Origin: Collibacillus ludicampi
Lineage (GTDB): Bacteria > Bacillota > Bacilli > Tumebacillales > BOQE01
NCBI RefSeq assembly: GCF_023705585.1
Contig: NZ_BOQE01000001.1
Coordinates: forward strand, 1,825,001 to 1,889,000
Length of the DNA stretch: 64,000 nucleotides
Direction: 5' to 3'
Shown here: positions 26,884 to 37,284 of the stretch, piece by piece
Layout of the letters: each line of letters opens with the position of its first letter
How positions within the stretch are numbered: position 1 is the stretch's first letter
Made by a program: the position numbers and the translations under genes
The notes under the pieces: generated by a model
Databases searched by the model: none
The model's input: only the letters and a program-made list of their open reading frames with translations
What the model was told of the DNA's origin: nothing

Positions 26884-29481
26884 ATGACGATCAATGAGCA
26901 AGTGCAGCAATTTCTTCTCCGCCATCATTGTCCGATTGATGCAAACGAGATACTGGAGAACGTCAAGCGGGGAGTGCCGTATCAAAAATTACCTTGTCCG
27001 TCAGGAGACTTGTATCTGATTCAACTCTATCACCCGGTCATCCTGAGGAGAGAGATATTCCTGGGCAACGTGTTATTTAATGCATATCTTGGTCTGACGA
27101 TGAAACACGCGTTGGACAACCATGAAAAGACGGATGCGCTTCCGCTCTTTAACGACCTTCATTCTTACTATTTTCTTGTTCATACTACTGTGTCATTAGC
27201 TGAATTAATGGAACACGTATACAAGGCATGGTATGACGGATTGGAGGATCTGTATTTTTCCGATCCATCGCCTGAGGAGATGTATACATATGCGCAGAGG
27301 GGATACTTTGGACGCTTCTCGGGGATGTTTGAAAATTATTTCAAAAGTAACATTCAACCGTTTCCTTTAATGATTATACCACTCGCTTACGTGAAGAAGT
27401 TGGAACGCGGGGTTCGCTCTTACCTGCTGGAGAAACTGCATTCAGGAACCTGGTCTGAGGGGATTGCTAATTTTACTGCCAATTTTAGTTTCTTCTATGG
27501 GCAAACAAGCGGCGGAGCGGGAGATGTACAAAGCTGTCCAAACTTTTTAAGAAGGCTTGTTTCGGAATATAGAGTTATTGAACCTGATGAGATGATCGCT
27601 GCTTTTCATTTACCACACGAATCGGATTTCAATAAACAGGAAGTAAAAGATGCCATACACTCAAAGTTATTCGCCAAAGGGAAACAACCTTCGTATGATC
27701 CTGAGGCTTTAAAAACGGTTTTTCAGAAGGCCCTGGATCATTTCGCACAATCGATTGAGTCAACTCAAGATCATCTTGGGGAGTCTGAATGGCTGTGCCG
27801 TTACCATCGTGAAAAGGGGGTTTTTTTGGATGAATCACCTGAGACGCTTTTACGTGAATTGACAAGAGGAGTGACCATTGCAGGGCGGACTGTTTTTGAT
27901 ATAGAGGAAAGTCGCGAAATCGCTGATCAGGAAACTTGTTTACTATGTGGGTGTTATCCTGCAAAACTCGAAGGGGCTACGATACTATCATCCGATTCGT
28001 TCAGTAAGTTTCATAATCATTCCATTAATCGAAAGTCAAACGAAAAGCGAATTTGCAGGAATTGTGCCTTATATGCGTATCTGAATGTTAAGTTGTCAGG
28101 TTCGAAAAGTGCTGGTATCGGTCAGATTCCACGCCAAGGAAACATCGTCTTTCATTATGGCGATTATTTGGATGGGGAATTGGACGAGGTCATCAAGAAA
28201 TTCGAGGAAAAATACCGTAGCTTATTCCGAAGCCAGACCGAAGAGAAAAATGGAGAAAATCCTTCAGAAGAAGTTCCATTTGCTTTTTTGTCGGAACTCG
28301 ATTCTGAGCACATCGAAGAAATACAAGAAGAAAACTTGCGTTCCATGTTCAGGGGCAACGATAATGGCCAAGCGCTTGTTTTGCCGATACATTTTGGACG
28401 GCAACAGTTGATCATTTTCGTTTTTCCAGGACTGAATGATGATATTCAAAAACGGTTGGATGTAAATTGGTATTCCACATGTCAAATTTTAAGCTGGTTA
28501 ACTTCCGTTGGAGGCAAGGAAGGCCCCTACTATTACCTGTCTTTGCCCCGGCCGGAACAGGTGCTTAAAAATCGCTCCATTCTCGTGATCAATGATCAGG
28601 AATACGATACAGATACAGCGATTCATTTGCATAATCTGTATCTGCAGGTCGTTCCTGAATTGTCTAAATCTCGTGCGAAAGATGGATTTAAGTATCAGAT
28701 GATAATGGCGGAGCGAGTACAGAGGGAACCATTAGGGAGATTCAGTGATGCCATACGTAATTGGATGCAGGAAAAGAAATTTTCAGCGAAAAGACAAGAT
28801 ACGTTTTTCGCAGTCTATGGAAAGATCCACGATATTCTCGATATGGAGGGGTTGTACATGTCGGAGGAAAAGAAGATCCTCGATGAGTTTTCCAACCGAA
28901 TGTTCTTTACATTAGACATGCTCGGAATCCTCACAGAATATCCCGGGGATTTGACAAATCGCCCAAATGCGTATGAAAAATGGCCCCGAGAATTAGTGGG
29001 TCCTTTGAAGAAAAAAGGAGCCAACATGCGCTTTGTCATGGAACAGTGGAAAAACCGGGTAATCCGCGCCGCTTTGGCTTCAGCTACTGAACGGAGAATC
29101 AGCGAGTCAGAACGTCAATCGTACATCGAGCAACTCCACAAATTTGAAGCGTGGTGCTGGCAGTATGAAGATACGATTGTGCGTCATGCGAACCATTTGC
29201 TAACAAGTTTGCTGGCAAGAGCGTTTGTTTATCTTTATACGGTTCGAGCGCTGAGCGAATATTATTTGCAATTACATAAAGATCATCCGGAAATGTTGTC
29301 GAAGGAAGCAGTCCTGCAGAGATTTGAGGAAGATGTCGAGCAGCGTTATCAAGAATTGAAAAAAGAGGGGCGCATTGATCCTCTTCTCAAGGAATGTTCC
29401 ATGCACCATCTTATGAAATATATCAACTATTACAAAAAGAAAATATCCAATCAAATCACAAATGGAGGCGAAAAAGCATGA
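26884..29481 (+). CDS. cas10d: Type I-D large subunit Cas10d (Csc3), lacking an HD domain
   Basis: 865 residues. The large subunit of the I-D Cascade, thought to recognise the PAM. The N-terminal 300 residues have no HD motif. A zinc-ribbon-like cysteine set lies near residues 351-394 (ETCLLCGCYP, later RICRNCALYA). No GGDD palm signature is seen, so no cyclic oligoadenylate synthesis is expected. ATG 26884 follows GAGGGGGTGA. Its end overlaps csc2 by ATGA. Assignment rests on the cysteine motif, length and position next to csc2 and csc1. Confidence 0.82.
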   Translation: MTINEQVQQFLLRHHCPIDANEILENVKRGVPYQKLPCPSGDLYLIQLYHPVILRREIFLGNVLFNAYLGLTMKHALDNHEKTDALPLFNDLHSYYFLVHTTVSLAELMEHVYKAWYDGLEDLYFSDPSPEEMYTYAQRGYFGRFSGMFENYFKSNIQPFPLMIIPLAYVKKLERGVRSYLLEKLHSGTWSEGIANFTANFSFFYGQTSGGAGDVQSCPNFLRRLVSEYRVIEPDEMIAAFHLPHESDFNKQEVKDAIHSKLFAKGKQPSYDPEALKTVFQKALDHFAQSIESTQDHLGESEWLCRYHREKGVFLDESPETLLRELTRGVTIAGRTVFDIEESREIADQETCLLCGCYPAKLEGATILSSDSFSKFHNHSINRKSNEKRICRNCALYAYLNVKLSGSKSAGIGQIPRQGNIVFHYGDYLDGELDEVIKKFEEKYRSLFRSQTEEKNGENPSEEVPFAFLSELDSEHIEEIQEENLRSMFRGNDNGQALVLPIHFGRQQLIIFVFPGLNDDIQKRLDVNWYSTCQILSWLTSVGGKEGPYYYLSLPRPEQVLKNRSILVINDQEYDTDTAIHLHNLYLQVVPELSKSRAKDGFKYQMIMAERVQREPLGRFSDAIRNWMQEKKFSAKRQDTFFAVYGKIHDILDMEGLYMSEEKKILDEFSNRMFFTLDMLGILTEYPGDLTNRPNAYEKWPRELVGPLKKKGANMRFVMEQWKNRVIRAALASATERRISESERQSYIEQLHKFEAWCWQYEDTIVRHANHLLTSLLARAFVYLYTVRALSEYYLQLHKDHPEMLSKEAVLQRFEEDVEQRYQELKKEGRIDPLLKECSMHHLMKYINYYKKKISNQITNGGEKA

Positions 29482-30437
29482 GTTTGGAACAAATCCGTGA
29501 ATGGTTGAATCCGATCGAAACAGTCTTGAAACTGGAAGGCGGGAAAAAGAAGAACGAAAAAATGTTGCCGCCGGTTATGAAACGAAACGTAGTAACGATC
29601 ATCGGCGTCAAGAGAACAGTGGGGCGTTTTCTTCCTGTCTCCCATGAAGGATATTCCAATGAAACGTATGTAGATAAAGTTGAGTTGCTGAATCGTGAGA
29701 GGGCGGAATTCATTGCCCGCAAATTAAAAGGAATCGAACGACGGGCCCATATGTCCCTGTACAGAGAATTAATCGAGAAAACGGTAGAGAAAGAATGGAA
29801 CTTGGCGTTTGAAGAATTGTACGGAAAAGCGTGCACCATTCCCTCCGGACTCTGTGTTACTTGCTGGAATTGCTCCTTATTTGGGGCATTGGAAGCAGGC
29901 AAGGGCGGAACATTTTCACGAATCCGTTATTTTGACACTTGGTCATTCGAATCTACGGATGAATGTGTAGCCAGCATCCAGTCCGGAGAAGGCATGGGGA
30001 TTGGCAACACTGTCAGCGAAGATCTGCGAGAGGAAAGAGGGGCTGATTCCTATCATTTATATGAATACGTAAAGCCTGGAACTCATTTTCCGTTTATTAC
30101 AATCATTGAAAGCCCGACATCTCTTGATTTGGCAGGATACATTCAAGCGGTTCGCATGGCGGATCTTCATGGTTATGGGAAATATAGCGCTAACCATGGG
30201 AAGTTTGAGACCACCTTCCTTTCCGTCGCGCCCGGTATGCCGCGCTTCTCCATCTTGACGATGTTAGAGAATGTGGAGGGCGATGTTATCAAAGGATTGG
30301 AAAGAAAATTCACAGACGGCACATTCGCTTTTGACGCTCCTGAACAGTCTGTGATTCTCGGTCATAACGAGATTCTTTCCATTGGTCATGAGCTAGAAAA
30401 AGAATTTGCGGATTACGTAAAAATCGTACGTCAATAG
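29478..30437 (+). CDS. csc2: Type I-D backbone subunit Csc2 (Cas7)
   Basis: 319 residues. It polymerises along the crRNA spacer to form the I-D Cascade backbone. It begins MSLEQIREWLNPIETVLKLE; a cysteine group CVTCWNC near residue 130 could hold zinc, and GMPRFSILTMLENVEGD near the end fits the RAMP fold of the Csc2 family. ATG 29478 follows AATGGAGGCG and overlaps the cas10d stop. Confidence 0.9.
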   Translation: MSLEQIREWLNPIETVLKLEGGKKKNEKMLPPVMKRNVVTIIGVKRTVGRFLPVSHEGYSNETYVDKVELLNRERAEFIARKLKGIERRAHMSLYRELIEKTVEKEWNLAFEELYGKACTIPSGLCVTCWNCSLFGALEAGKGGTFSRIRYFDTWSFESTDECVASIQSGEGMGIGNTVSEDLREERGADSYHLYEYVKPGTHFPFITIIESPTSLDLAGYIQAVRMADLHGYGKYSANHGKFETTFLSVAPGMPRFSILTMLENVEGDVIKGLERKFTDGTFAFDAPEQSVILGHNEILSIGHELEKEFADYVKIVRQ

Positions 30438-30449
30438 GGAGGAAGCCAG

Positions 30450-31217
30450 GTGTATGCGCGTGCCTTACTTCTCCGGAACTGTGGACGATATACCTTGGTT
30501 CGCTCCGACTTCGGGTCGGATTATATAACGTGTCGGTTTGTTAGCGAAGAATCTTTGTACGCAGGGTTAACGAGAGAACAGGCAAGAAAGTTCGGAAGGA
30601 TCGAACCGAACATGGGGGCCGATTTTGCAAAAGCGTACGATATATCAGCGTATCCCGTTTGGTTTACTCCAGGAGTATTTATTCATTCTCTGGACAAAGA
30701 ATTTGATGTTGTTCACACAGGACGGTTGAAATATAACGTGATTGAAGAAGCCCGCCCTTCAACAAGTGAGAGTATAGTGTATGACAAGAAGGGCGAATGG
30801 AAGAGTGGTTCGCGAAACAATTTAGCTACATTTGGATCCATTGAGTCGGTTTTGCCCAACCAATTGCTTTATACGATTGGAATCAGTGAGGACAAAGAAT
30901 TGTTATCTCGTTATCAAAGGCAAGATGTTTATCTCATGGGAAAAAAGCGTACGATGTTTGAAGTTGTCGATGTATCGGAAGTGACTTCATTGGAAGAGGA
31001 AGAGTTTCAAGAAACCGTTCCTGTTCAAGTGCAAATGAATCAACTCAACCAATACGCCTCGTATACGATCCTAGATGTGAACGCTCGGTATTTTCTGGTC
31101 GAAGGAACGTCATTGAAATGTTGGCGTGTAAATACTCACCTCCTGGGTAAACCTTTTACAAAGTATCTTCCAGGTGTTTTTGTTGAGAGGGCGGAGGAAT
31201 TGTTTTCGAAAAAATAA
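30450..31217 (+). CDS. csc1: Type I-D Csc1 (Cas5)
   Basis: 255 residues. Cas5-type RAMP that caps the 5' tag of the crRNA in the I-D Cascade. It begins MYARALLLRNCGRYTLVRSD and includes PNMGADFAKAYDISAYPVWFTPG and LPNQLLYTIGIS. GTG 30450 follows GGGAGGAAG, 12 bases after csc2. It is the last recognisable cas gene: no cas1, cas2 or cas4 follows within the window. Confidence 0.85.
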   Translation: MYARALLLRNCGRYTLVRSDFGSDYITCRFVSEESLYAGLTREQARKFGRIEPNMGADFAKAYDISAYPVWFTPGVFIHSLDKEFDVVHTGRLKYNVIEEARPSTSESIVYDKKGEWKSGSRNNLATFGSIESVLPNQLLYTIGISEDKELLSRYQRQDVYLMGKKRTMFEVVDVSEVTSLEEEEFQETVPVQVQMNQLNQYASYTILDVNARYFLVEGTSLKCWRVNTHLLGKPFTKYLPGVFVERAEELFSKK

Positions 31218-31418
31218 ACGCTTTGTTGCGGACGTGGATTTGCAGGGGCTGGGGCCAAAGTCTTGTCTTTCTAAACGAGGGGGACCCCGCCCTTGCATGT
31301 TACTTTGTGGATATTTAATAAGAATTACATTTCAACGTAATAAACAAACTATACTCGACCAAAACGGATGTTATCTTCTGTTATGGTTTAAAAATCCTCT
31401 AATTTGCAGCTATGTACA

Positions 31419-31639
31419 CAGCAAGGAACGTTCGTATTTTCGGATCGCAAGCTCGCGGAGAGGAAAACGAATACAGTGATGTGGATATGCTCGTTCGTTG
31501 CATTTGAAAACCCAAACTTACTCAATCAAATATCCTTGAACTGGAAGATCTCCTACATTGCCCGGTTGATCTACTGACAGATTCATCAATTCATCCGCTG
31601 TTACGTGATGATATCTTGAAAGATGCGATTCACATTTAA
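31419..31639 (+). pseudogene. Remnant of a minimal nucleotidyltransferase (MntA-like antitoxin)
   Basis: One frame shows [23 protein letters not shown], the GSxARGxxxxxSDxD nucleotidyltransferase signature, then hits a stop. Another frame continues with LELEDLLHCPVDLLTDSSIH and ends at the TAA at 31637, as MNT proteins do. At least one frameshift and a stop break the gene and no start or ribosome site is left. No HEPN toxin partner is visible. Upstream 31218-31418 holds nothing I recognise. Confidence 0.7.
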
Positions 31640-31771
31640 AACGTTAACAATGCAAATAAATCATGAATGTGAAGGGGAAGCTACTCATAACGAAATGAGC
31701 AGTAGATTCCAAAAGAAAGTAGAAGTAATTTCACGTTTATTGTGAAATAAAAATAATAAAAGAGAATCGAG

Positions 31772-32000
31772 TATAATGAAGGGGACGTCCCATACTTTTT
31801 ATAGGGGAGTACTGGAAATACTTATCAAATGGTCATGACTCATGAAATTACGGACTTCTGGATGGTCAATTTGTCATTTTCGAGTCAACTCCCATTTTTC
31901 CAACAAAAAACCAATCCTCGAAAAGTACACCTTTCCGAACAAAAAGCCGAATCCGCGAATACCGCGCCTGGCTTAAATTCTCGTAGTGCCCGCAAATGCG
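31772..32000 (+). promoter_or_regulatory. Leader of CRISPR array 1
   Basis: Contains a -10-like TATAAT (31772-31777), a palindrome GGGACGTCCC (31782-31791), and the inverted repeat TTTTCGAG (31877-31884) / CTCGAAAA (31917-31924) separated by 32 bases. The last 14 bases before the first repeat are TGCCCGCAAATGCG. The inverted repeat and the 14-mer recur at identical distances before array 2. No good -35 is seen. Confidence 0.65.
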
Positions 32001-32677
32001 GTAACATTCATGACCCGAGTAACTAGGGGACTGAAAGAAAATACTGGCGATGAGAAGCGTGTACGGTGCGCAAGGTAACATTCATGACCCGAGTAACTAG
32101 GGGACTGAAAGTCAACGTCCAATAAAAGAGCACCACAAAGAGAAGCGCGTAACATTCATGACCCGAGTAACTAGGGGACTGAAAGTAAACAAAAGTCAGT
32201 CGAAGCCATTCAAAATTGATAAGTAACATTCATGACCCGAGTAACTAGGGGACTGAAAGTCGGGAGATCCAAACTACGTTGCACGACAACGATGAGTAAC
32301 ATTCATGACCCGAGTAACTAGGGGACTGAAAGAGCCCAGAACAATAAAATTAAAAAGCAACTTAGAATGTAACATTCATGACCCGAGTAACTAGGGGACT
32401 GAAAGTCGCCATTCCACAAAAGCATCCGAGCATAGAAGGTGCGTAACATTGATGACCCGAGTAACTAGGGGACTGAAAGCTCAGACACAACCCGGGGACA
32501 CTCATTGATTCGTTATTGTAACATTGATGACCCGAGTAACTAGGGGACTGAAAGTCGATGAGAAGAGTGAGGAGCATATCGTCCTCACTCCCGTAACATT
32601 GATGACCCGAGTAACTAGGGGACTGAAAGGTCAGTTCCTGTATCTCACGCTTAAACAGATCCGCATGTAACATTGAT
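32001..32677 (+). CRISPR. CRISPR array 1 (9 full repeats, 9 spacers, truncated last repeat)
   Basis: 37-base repeats start at 32001, 32075, 32149, 32223, 32296, 32369, 32443, 32518 and 32593, with an 11-base remnant at 32667. Spacers are 36-38 bases. The repeat begins GTAACATT, has the stem CCC-g-AG / CT-a-GGG with loop TAA, and ends in the tag ACTGAAAG. Repeats 1-6 read ATTCATG, repeats 7-9 and the remnant ATTGATG. The leader is at the left and the degenerate end at the right, so transcription runs rightward, 780 bases after csc1. Confidence 0.98.
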
Positions 32678-33296
32678 AAACAGGGAATCTAGAAATCCGG
32701 TAGAAATAACAGGTTACGATGTGAATGGTCTGTTGAAGGAAGAAATACTTACAAAAACCCTAAAATCCCGAACACTAAGGCTTCTTCCTGGGTCACGAAT
32801 GCCTGATCTTGGCATGCCAAACTCCCGGTTTGAGGTTGTTTTTCTTAAACCGGTATTTCTTTTTCAGATTTTTAACAATTAGCAGCGCTTGTTTTTATAT
32901 AGAATGCCAGACTTCTGCTTCGCGCTCGATCCAGCCCTTGTACCGTTTTCTCTTCCGCTAAGGCATGATCGCAACGAGTGCATCTTTTTTGGATCTTTCG
33001 GTATTTACCTAAGTTGGATGCGCTTTGGCTTTATTCTTGATCTGGACTTTGTCCATTGTTCTCTCTTTTTCGCAGATTTTCCGGAACATGGGTTTGTCTT
33101 TTCCAAGCGGGGATCGGTTCCAATTCCAGTTTCCGTAGTGAAATGAGCGGAACGTTGCTTTGTGGATACGTGCCGAGTTAGTCTGGCGTTCCGTATGTTT
33201 TGTCTTCATACAGTGCGAATCCTAATTCTGTATCTTTTATGTAATCACTTATTATCGGAATATATGGTTATTTAAGGGGTGCAAAAATTTTTGTGT
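32678..33296. other. Region after array 1 with no recognisable gene
   Basis: About 600 bases. Short open frames exist on both strands but none has a ribosome site together with a recognisable protein. It may hold decayed genes. Confidence 0.4.
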
Positions 33297-33755
33297 TTAT
33301 ATAGAAGGATAACCTTTTTTATTTGAAAACTTTAACTTATACATATCCTTATCTGCGTTCTTAATTAAATCATCAAGACTGCCTCCGTTGTCCGGATAAA
33401 TGGAGTTTCCTATTGAGATTGAAATATTTCTCCTTATTTCATTAGATATTTTTTGTAGGTTTTCTTCAATGCGTTCTATAAATGGTAATGAATCATCACA
33501 TGATAAAATGATAAGAAATTCATCTCCTCCCCAACGGGCAACAATGTCCGTCTTCCTTGTGTTTTGCAACAAAGCGGTTGATATGCTTTGTAACACTGAA
33601 TCTCCAATTTCATGTCCAAATGAATCATTAATCTTTTTAAAATCATCAACATCGACAATAAAAACCTGTATTCGCTGATTTCGTTTTTTTGCCTTGGCTA
33701 ATATCTTAGGAAACGTTTTATATACAAATCTTCGATTATACAGCTCAGTCAAAGC

Positions 33756-35145
33756 AAGTTGAGTCCGATATACTGTGTAAAAATGGTTCAGTAATCTAGC
33801 AAAAATTGAGCCATTTCGCTTCCTCTTTGGTAGAATAAGGTTGGCGACTAATCTACTAAGGAGGAATGGAAAATGGCTCAATATCAGATTAACCTAAATG
33901 ATGAAATTTTGCACGGTTTATTTCAGAGGGATGAAGCGGTAGCTCGATTAATCGAGCAAGTATTGAATCAGGTCCTTCAGGCCCAGGTTACAGAACAGCT
34001 GAAAGCAGCTCCGTATGAGCGTACCGAAGAACGTCAAGGATACCGGAATGGTACACTCCCCATACTCTCACTACACGAGTAGGGACGCTCACGCTTCGCG
34101 TTCCAAGACTCCGGAATGGTCAATTCTCTACAGACCTTTTCATGCGCTATCAGCGGAGTGAACAAGCTCTCGTCTTAGCCTTAATGGAAATGGTGGTCAA
34201 TGGGGTCTCCACCCGTAAGGTAGCCAAAATTACGGAGGAATTGTGTGGAACAGAGTTCTCAAAATCAACGGTGTCGGACTTGTGTAAACGCCTGGATCCC
34301 ATTGTACATGCCTGGAACAATCGGAACCTTAGAGAGCATACGTATCCCTTTCTCATCGTGGATGCCATGGTTTTAAAAATCCGGGAAGAGGGACGTGTGC
34401 GTTCTCGGAGTGTCATGATCGCAACGGGCATTAACGAAGAAGGATATCGTGAAATCCTGGGGCTGATGCTTGGAGACAGCGAATCGGAAGCAAGCTGGAC
34501 AGAGTTCTTTTCATGGCTCAAAAGCAGAGACTTGCGAGGCGTGGATATCGTCGTCTCGGACAGCCATAGTGGGTTGGTAAATGCCGTAAAAGCGCAATTT
34601 CAGGGATGTACGTGGCAACGTTGTCAAACTCATTTTATGCGTAACTTACTGGATGCTACACCCAAGTCCCTACAAGGGGATGTCTATGGGCGTGTAAGAG
34701 CGATTCTTGACGCTCCTGACTTAAAACGGCGAGAGTCTTACTGAACCAGGTGATCGAAGACTATTACGAAAAAGCTCCACGTGCTATGCGGGTGCTTGAA
34801 GAAGGATTTGACGATGTGACAGCTGTATTGGAGCTTCCAGAACGTTATCGCAAGCGATTACGCACAACCAATGGCCAGGAGCTCCTGAACGAAGAAATCC
34901 GTCGACGCGAGCGGGTGATCCGCATCTTTCCCAATCGAGAGTCCGCCTTACGGCTGCTTGGTGCGTTGCTGATGGAGATGGATGAGAAGTGGAGTACGGG
35001 CCGTCGCTACCTGGACATGACTGAGTACTGGGATTGGCGCAAAGTACAGAAAGAGACTTTGAAACAGGCTTCCAAGGTACACCATCTTCGCTAGACGACC
35101 TGTTCTACCAAAGAGGGGATTTTACACACAAATTCGGACTTGATC
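33756..35145 (+). mobile_element. IS256-family insertion sequence
   Basis: 1390 bp. Ends are related inverted repeats (left AAGTTGAGTCCGATATAC.., right GATCAAGTCCGAATTTG.. on the opposite strand, both continuing into GTGTAAAA), flanked by the 8-bp target duplication GTCAAAGC (33748-33755 and 35146-35153). The ends resemble the known IS256 GATAAAGTCCG terminus. Inserted at the start of the GGDEF domain of the cyclase. Confidence 0.93.
33873..35094 (+). pseudogene. IS256-family transposase, two frameshifts
   Basis: DDE transposase of the Mutator/IS256 type. Three frames must be joined: 33873-34060 (MAQYQINLNDEILHGLFQRD...), about 34060-34735 (VDAMVLKIREEGRVRS holds the first Asp; VDIVVSDSHSGLV the second) and about 34735-35094 (QELLNEEIRRRERVIRIFPN, holding the Glu region). 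Frameshifts near 34060 and 34735 make it inactive unless supplied in trans. Confidence 0.88.
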
Positions 35146-35286
35146 GTCAAAGCATCTTTGTCCGCGTAATATTTTGCTTTGTCATATTGTTTTCCACATA
35201 ACCAACAAATACCTAACGATACGATGTCGGTAATGTAAGCGTAAAATAATCCCCACCTTTTGAAGATATGGGGATTTTTGTATGAT

Positions 35287-36858
35287 TTACGTATTCTTTT
35301 TTATAGTCCGGCAGGTAAGCGGTAGGCTTTCTGACCAAGGGAGAAGCTGATCTAAGAAATCTTTGTCTTTCATATCTAGGTTAGGTAGTTTCTCAAAGAG
35401 ATAGGTAAGATAGGAATAGGGATGTAATCCATTTTCTTTCGCTGTCTCTATGATACTGTAAATGATCGCACTCGCCTTTGCACCACGCGGGGTATTGGAG
35501 AACAACCAGTTTTGCGACCGATCACAAACGGTTTGATCGCGCGTTCACTTCGGTTGTTATCGATCTCCAATCGCCCATCTTGTAAAAACGCCTCTAATTT
35601 TTCCCACTGGTTCAGACAATACAAGATTGCCTGACCGAACGCACTTTGGGCAACACTTTCGGTTTCTGGGTACGTAGCCATGCCAAAAAGCATCCAACAC
35701 AGGGCGGCTGCGTTCTTGACGGATTTGGTAACGTTCCTCAGGCGTGCACTCCTTTAAGTCCCGTTCAATCGCAAAGAGTTGATTGCAGAAATTGAGTCCC
35801 TCTTTGGCTGCTACCGGTGACGAGCGCTTCGATTCAGGCAGCGCCTTGAGTGCCTCATCGAATTTGCGCCGGGCGTGAGCCCAACAACCGACCAGGGTCA
35901 CATCCGGTATCCCATGGTAACCCGCATAGCCATCGACGTGCAGGTACCCTTTGAAACCGGAAAGAAACTGACGCGGGTGTTTGCTCGCCCGTGTCGTCTG
36001 GTAGTCATAGAGGATGATGGCCGGACCTTCTCTCCCGGTGCGGTACAGCCATAGATAAGAAGTCGTCTGTGCGGCCCGACCCGGTTCGCGGAGCACTTGT
36101 AAGGTCGTCTCGTCTGCGTGCAGAATGTCCTGCTTGAGTAAGTGCTCGCGCATGCGATCATAGAGCAGACTCAACCAGGTATTCGCTCCGTAGAGGATCC
36201 AGTTGGCCAGGGTCTGACGAGACAACTCAATCCCCAGGCTTGCAAACTGTTGCTCTTGTCGGTAGAGAGGCATGCTCTCCACATATTTTTGACTCATGAT
36301 ATAGGCCATACTGGAAGCAGAAGCCAAACTCCCCGGAAAGACGGGGGCAGGCATAGAGGCTGTGACTATCGGCGTACTTGTCTCCTCACGCTCACAACGG
36401 CGGCAGGAGTAGACGTAACGGACATGCTTGACCACTTTGACTTCGGCCGTTAATCTTCAGCTCTTGCCGTATCTCCGTGCTCATTTCATGCAAAGAACCA
36501 CCGCAACACGAACAAACCTGCTCCTCAGATGGCAGGCGATACTCGATCGTCTCCACTGGCAGGTTTTCAAGCAGGGTTTCCCGGTGGCCGCGTTTTTGGA
36601 GCGGCGGTACGTAATGGTTTCGAGGGTAGGCTCCTCTACAGTGGGATCTGCCTCCACCTCGGCTTCGTTAAAAGCTCAAGCTGATCGGCATTCGTTCGTT
36701 CGCTCGAAGAGCCAAACCGGCGCTGTTGGCTAAGACGAAACTGCTCCTCATACCACTTCAGTTTGGCGGTCAGTTCCGCATTTTGCTTTTTCAGCCAATC
36801 GCATTCTTTTGGAGATCTTCTATTGTAGTAGGGGTCGGGTTCAATGTATGATTTTTCA
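35287..36858 (-). pseudogene. IS66 transposase TnpC, several frameshifts
   Basis: The N-terminal start MKNHTLNPTPTTIEDLQK is followed by a frame change; a leucine-rich stretch with SSSERTNADQLEL follows in another frame; the DDE core is intact in 35690-36435 ([34 protein letters not shown]). The last part ([19 protein letters not shown]) and the C-terminal IS66 tail lie in two more frames. At least four shifts, so the transposase is dead. Confidence 0.88.
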
Positions 36859-36927
36859 TAATACTATTGATTTGGACAATGTACAGCCAATTCCTTTTCC
36901 ATTCAAAAAATAGGTGGATGTGTGGAA

Positions 36928-37284
36928 TCATACGATTGTGCGCGCGGTCACCGCAGGGTGAGCTTGTCGCTGTTCGAGAGATAAACCATCGAGTAGCCAA
37001 CGCAACTCCCGACGACTGATTTTCAACGGTACGGAGCTCGCTTCTTCCGGCCACTGAAATTTTCCTTTCTCTAACCGGCGGTAATAGAGCCAGAAACCGT
37101 TGTGTTCCCAATGAAGAATCTTCAGTTTATCTCGCTTTCGATTGCAGAAAACGAAGAGACAGGGCGAGAAAGGGTCGAGTTCAAACTCTTCCTTGACGAG
37201 CACAGCTAACCCGTCAATCGATTTCCGTAGATCGGTGCTTCCGCAGGCCAGATATACTCGCTCTACAATAGCTTCGCTTAGCAT
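36928..37284 (-). CDS. tnpB: IS66 accessory protein TnpB
   Basis: 118 residues, full length for IS66 Orf2. MLSEAIVERVYLACGSTDLR, then KSIDGLAVLV and the conserved FVFCNRKRDKLKILHWE are diagnostic. Required with TnpA and TnpC for IS66 transposition; its exact biochemical role is unknown. Overlaps the end of tnpA by seven bases. Confidence 0.92.
   Translation of the reverse strand: MLSEAIVERVYLACGSTDLRKSIDGLAVLVKEEFELDPFSPCLFVFCNRKRDKLKILHWEHNGFWLYYRRLEKGKFQWPEEASSVPLKISRRELRWLLDGLSLEQRQAHPAVTARTIV

Noticed and set aside
26884-29481. Cas10-type cyclic oligoadenylate signalling
   Set aside because: No GGDD palm motif is visible and no CARF effector gene is nearby; Csc2 and Csc1 fix the type as I-D, not III.
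31866-32673. Minus-strand frames with repeated FQSPSYSGHxCY
   Set aside because: These are translations of the CRISPR repeats, not proteins.
33750-33881. N-terminal extension of the GGDEF frame
   Set aside because: These codons belong to the IS256 left end; the true upstream part lies beyond the two insertion sequences.
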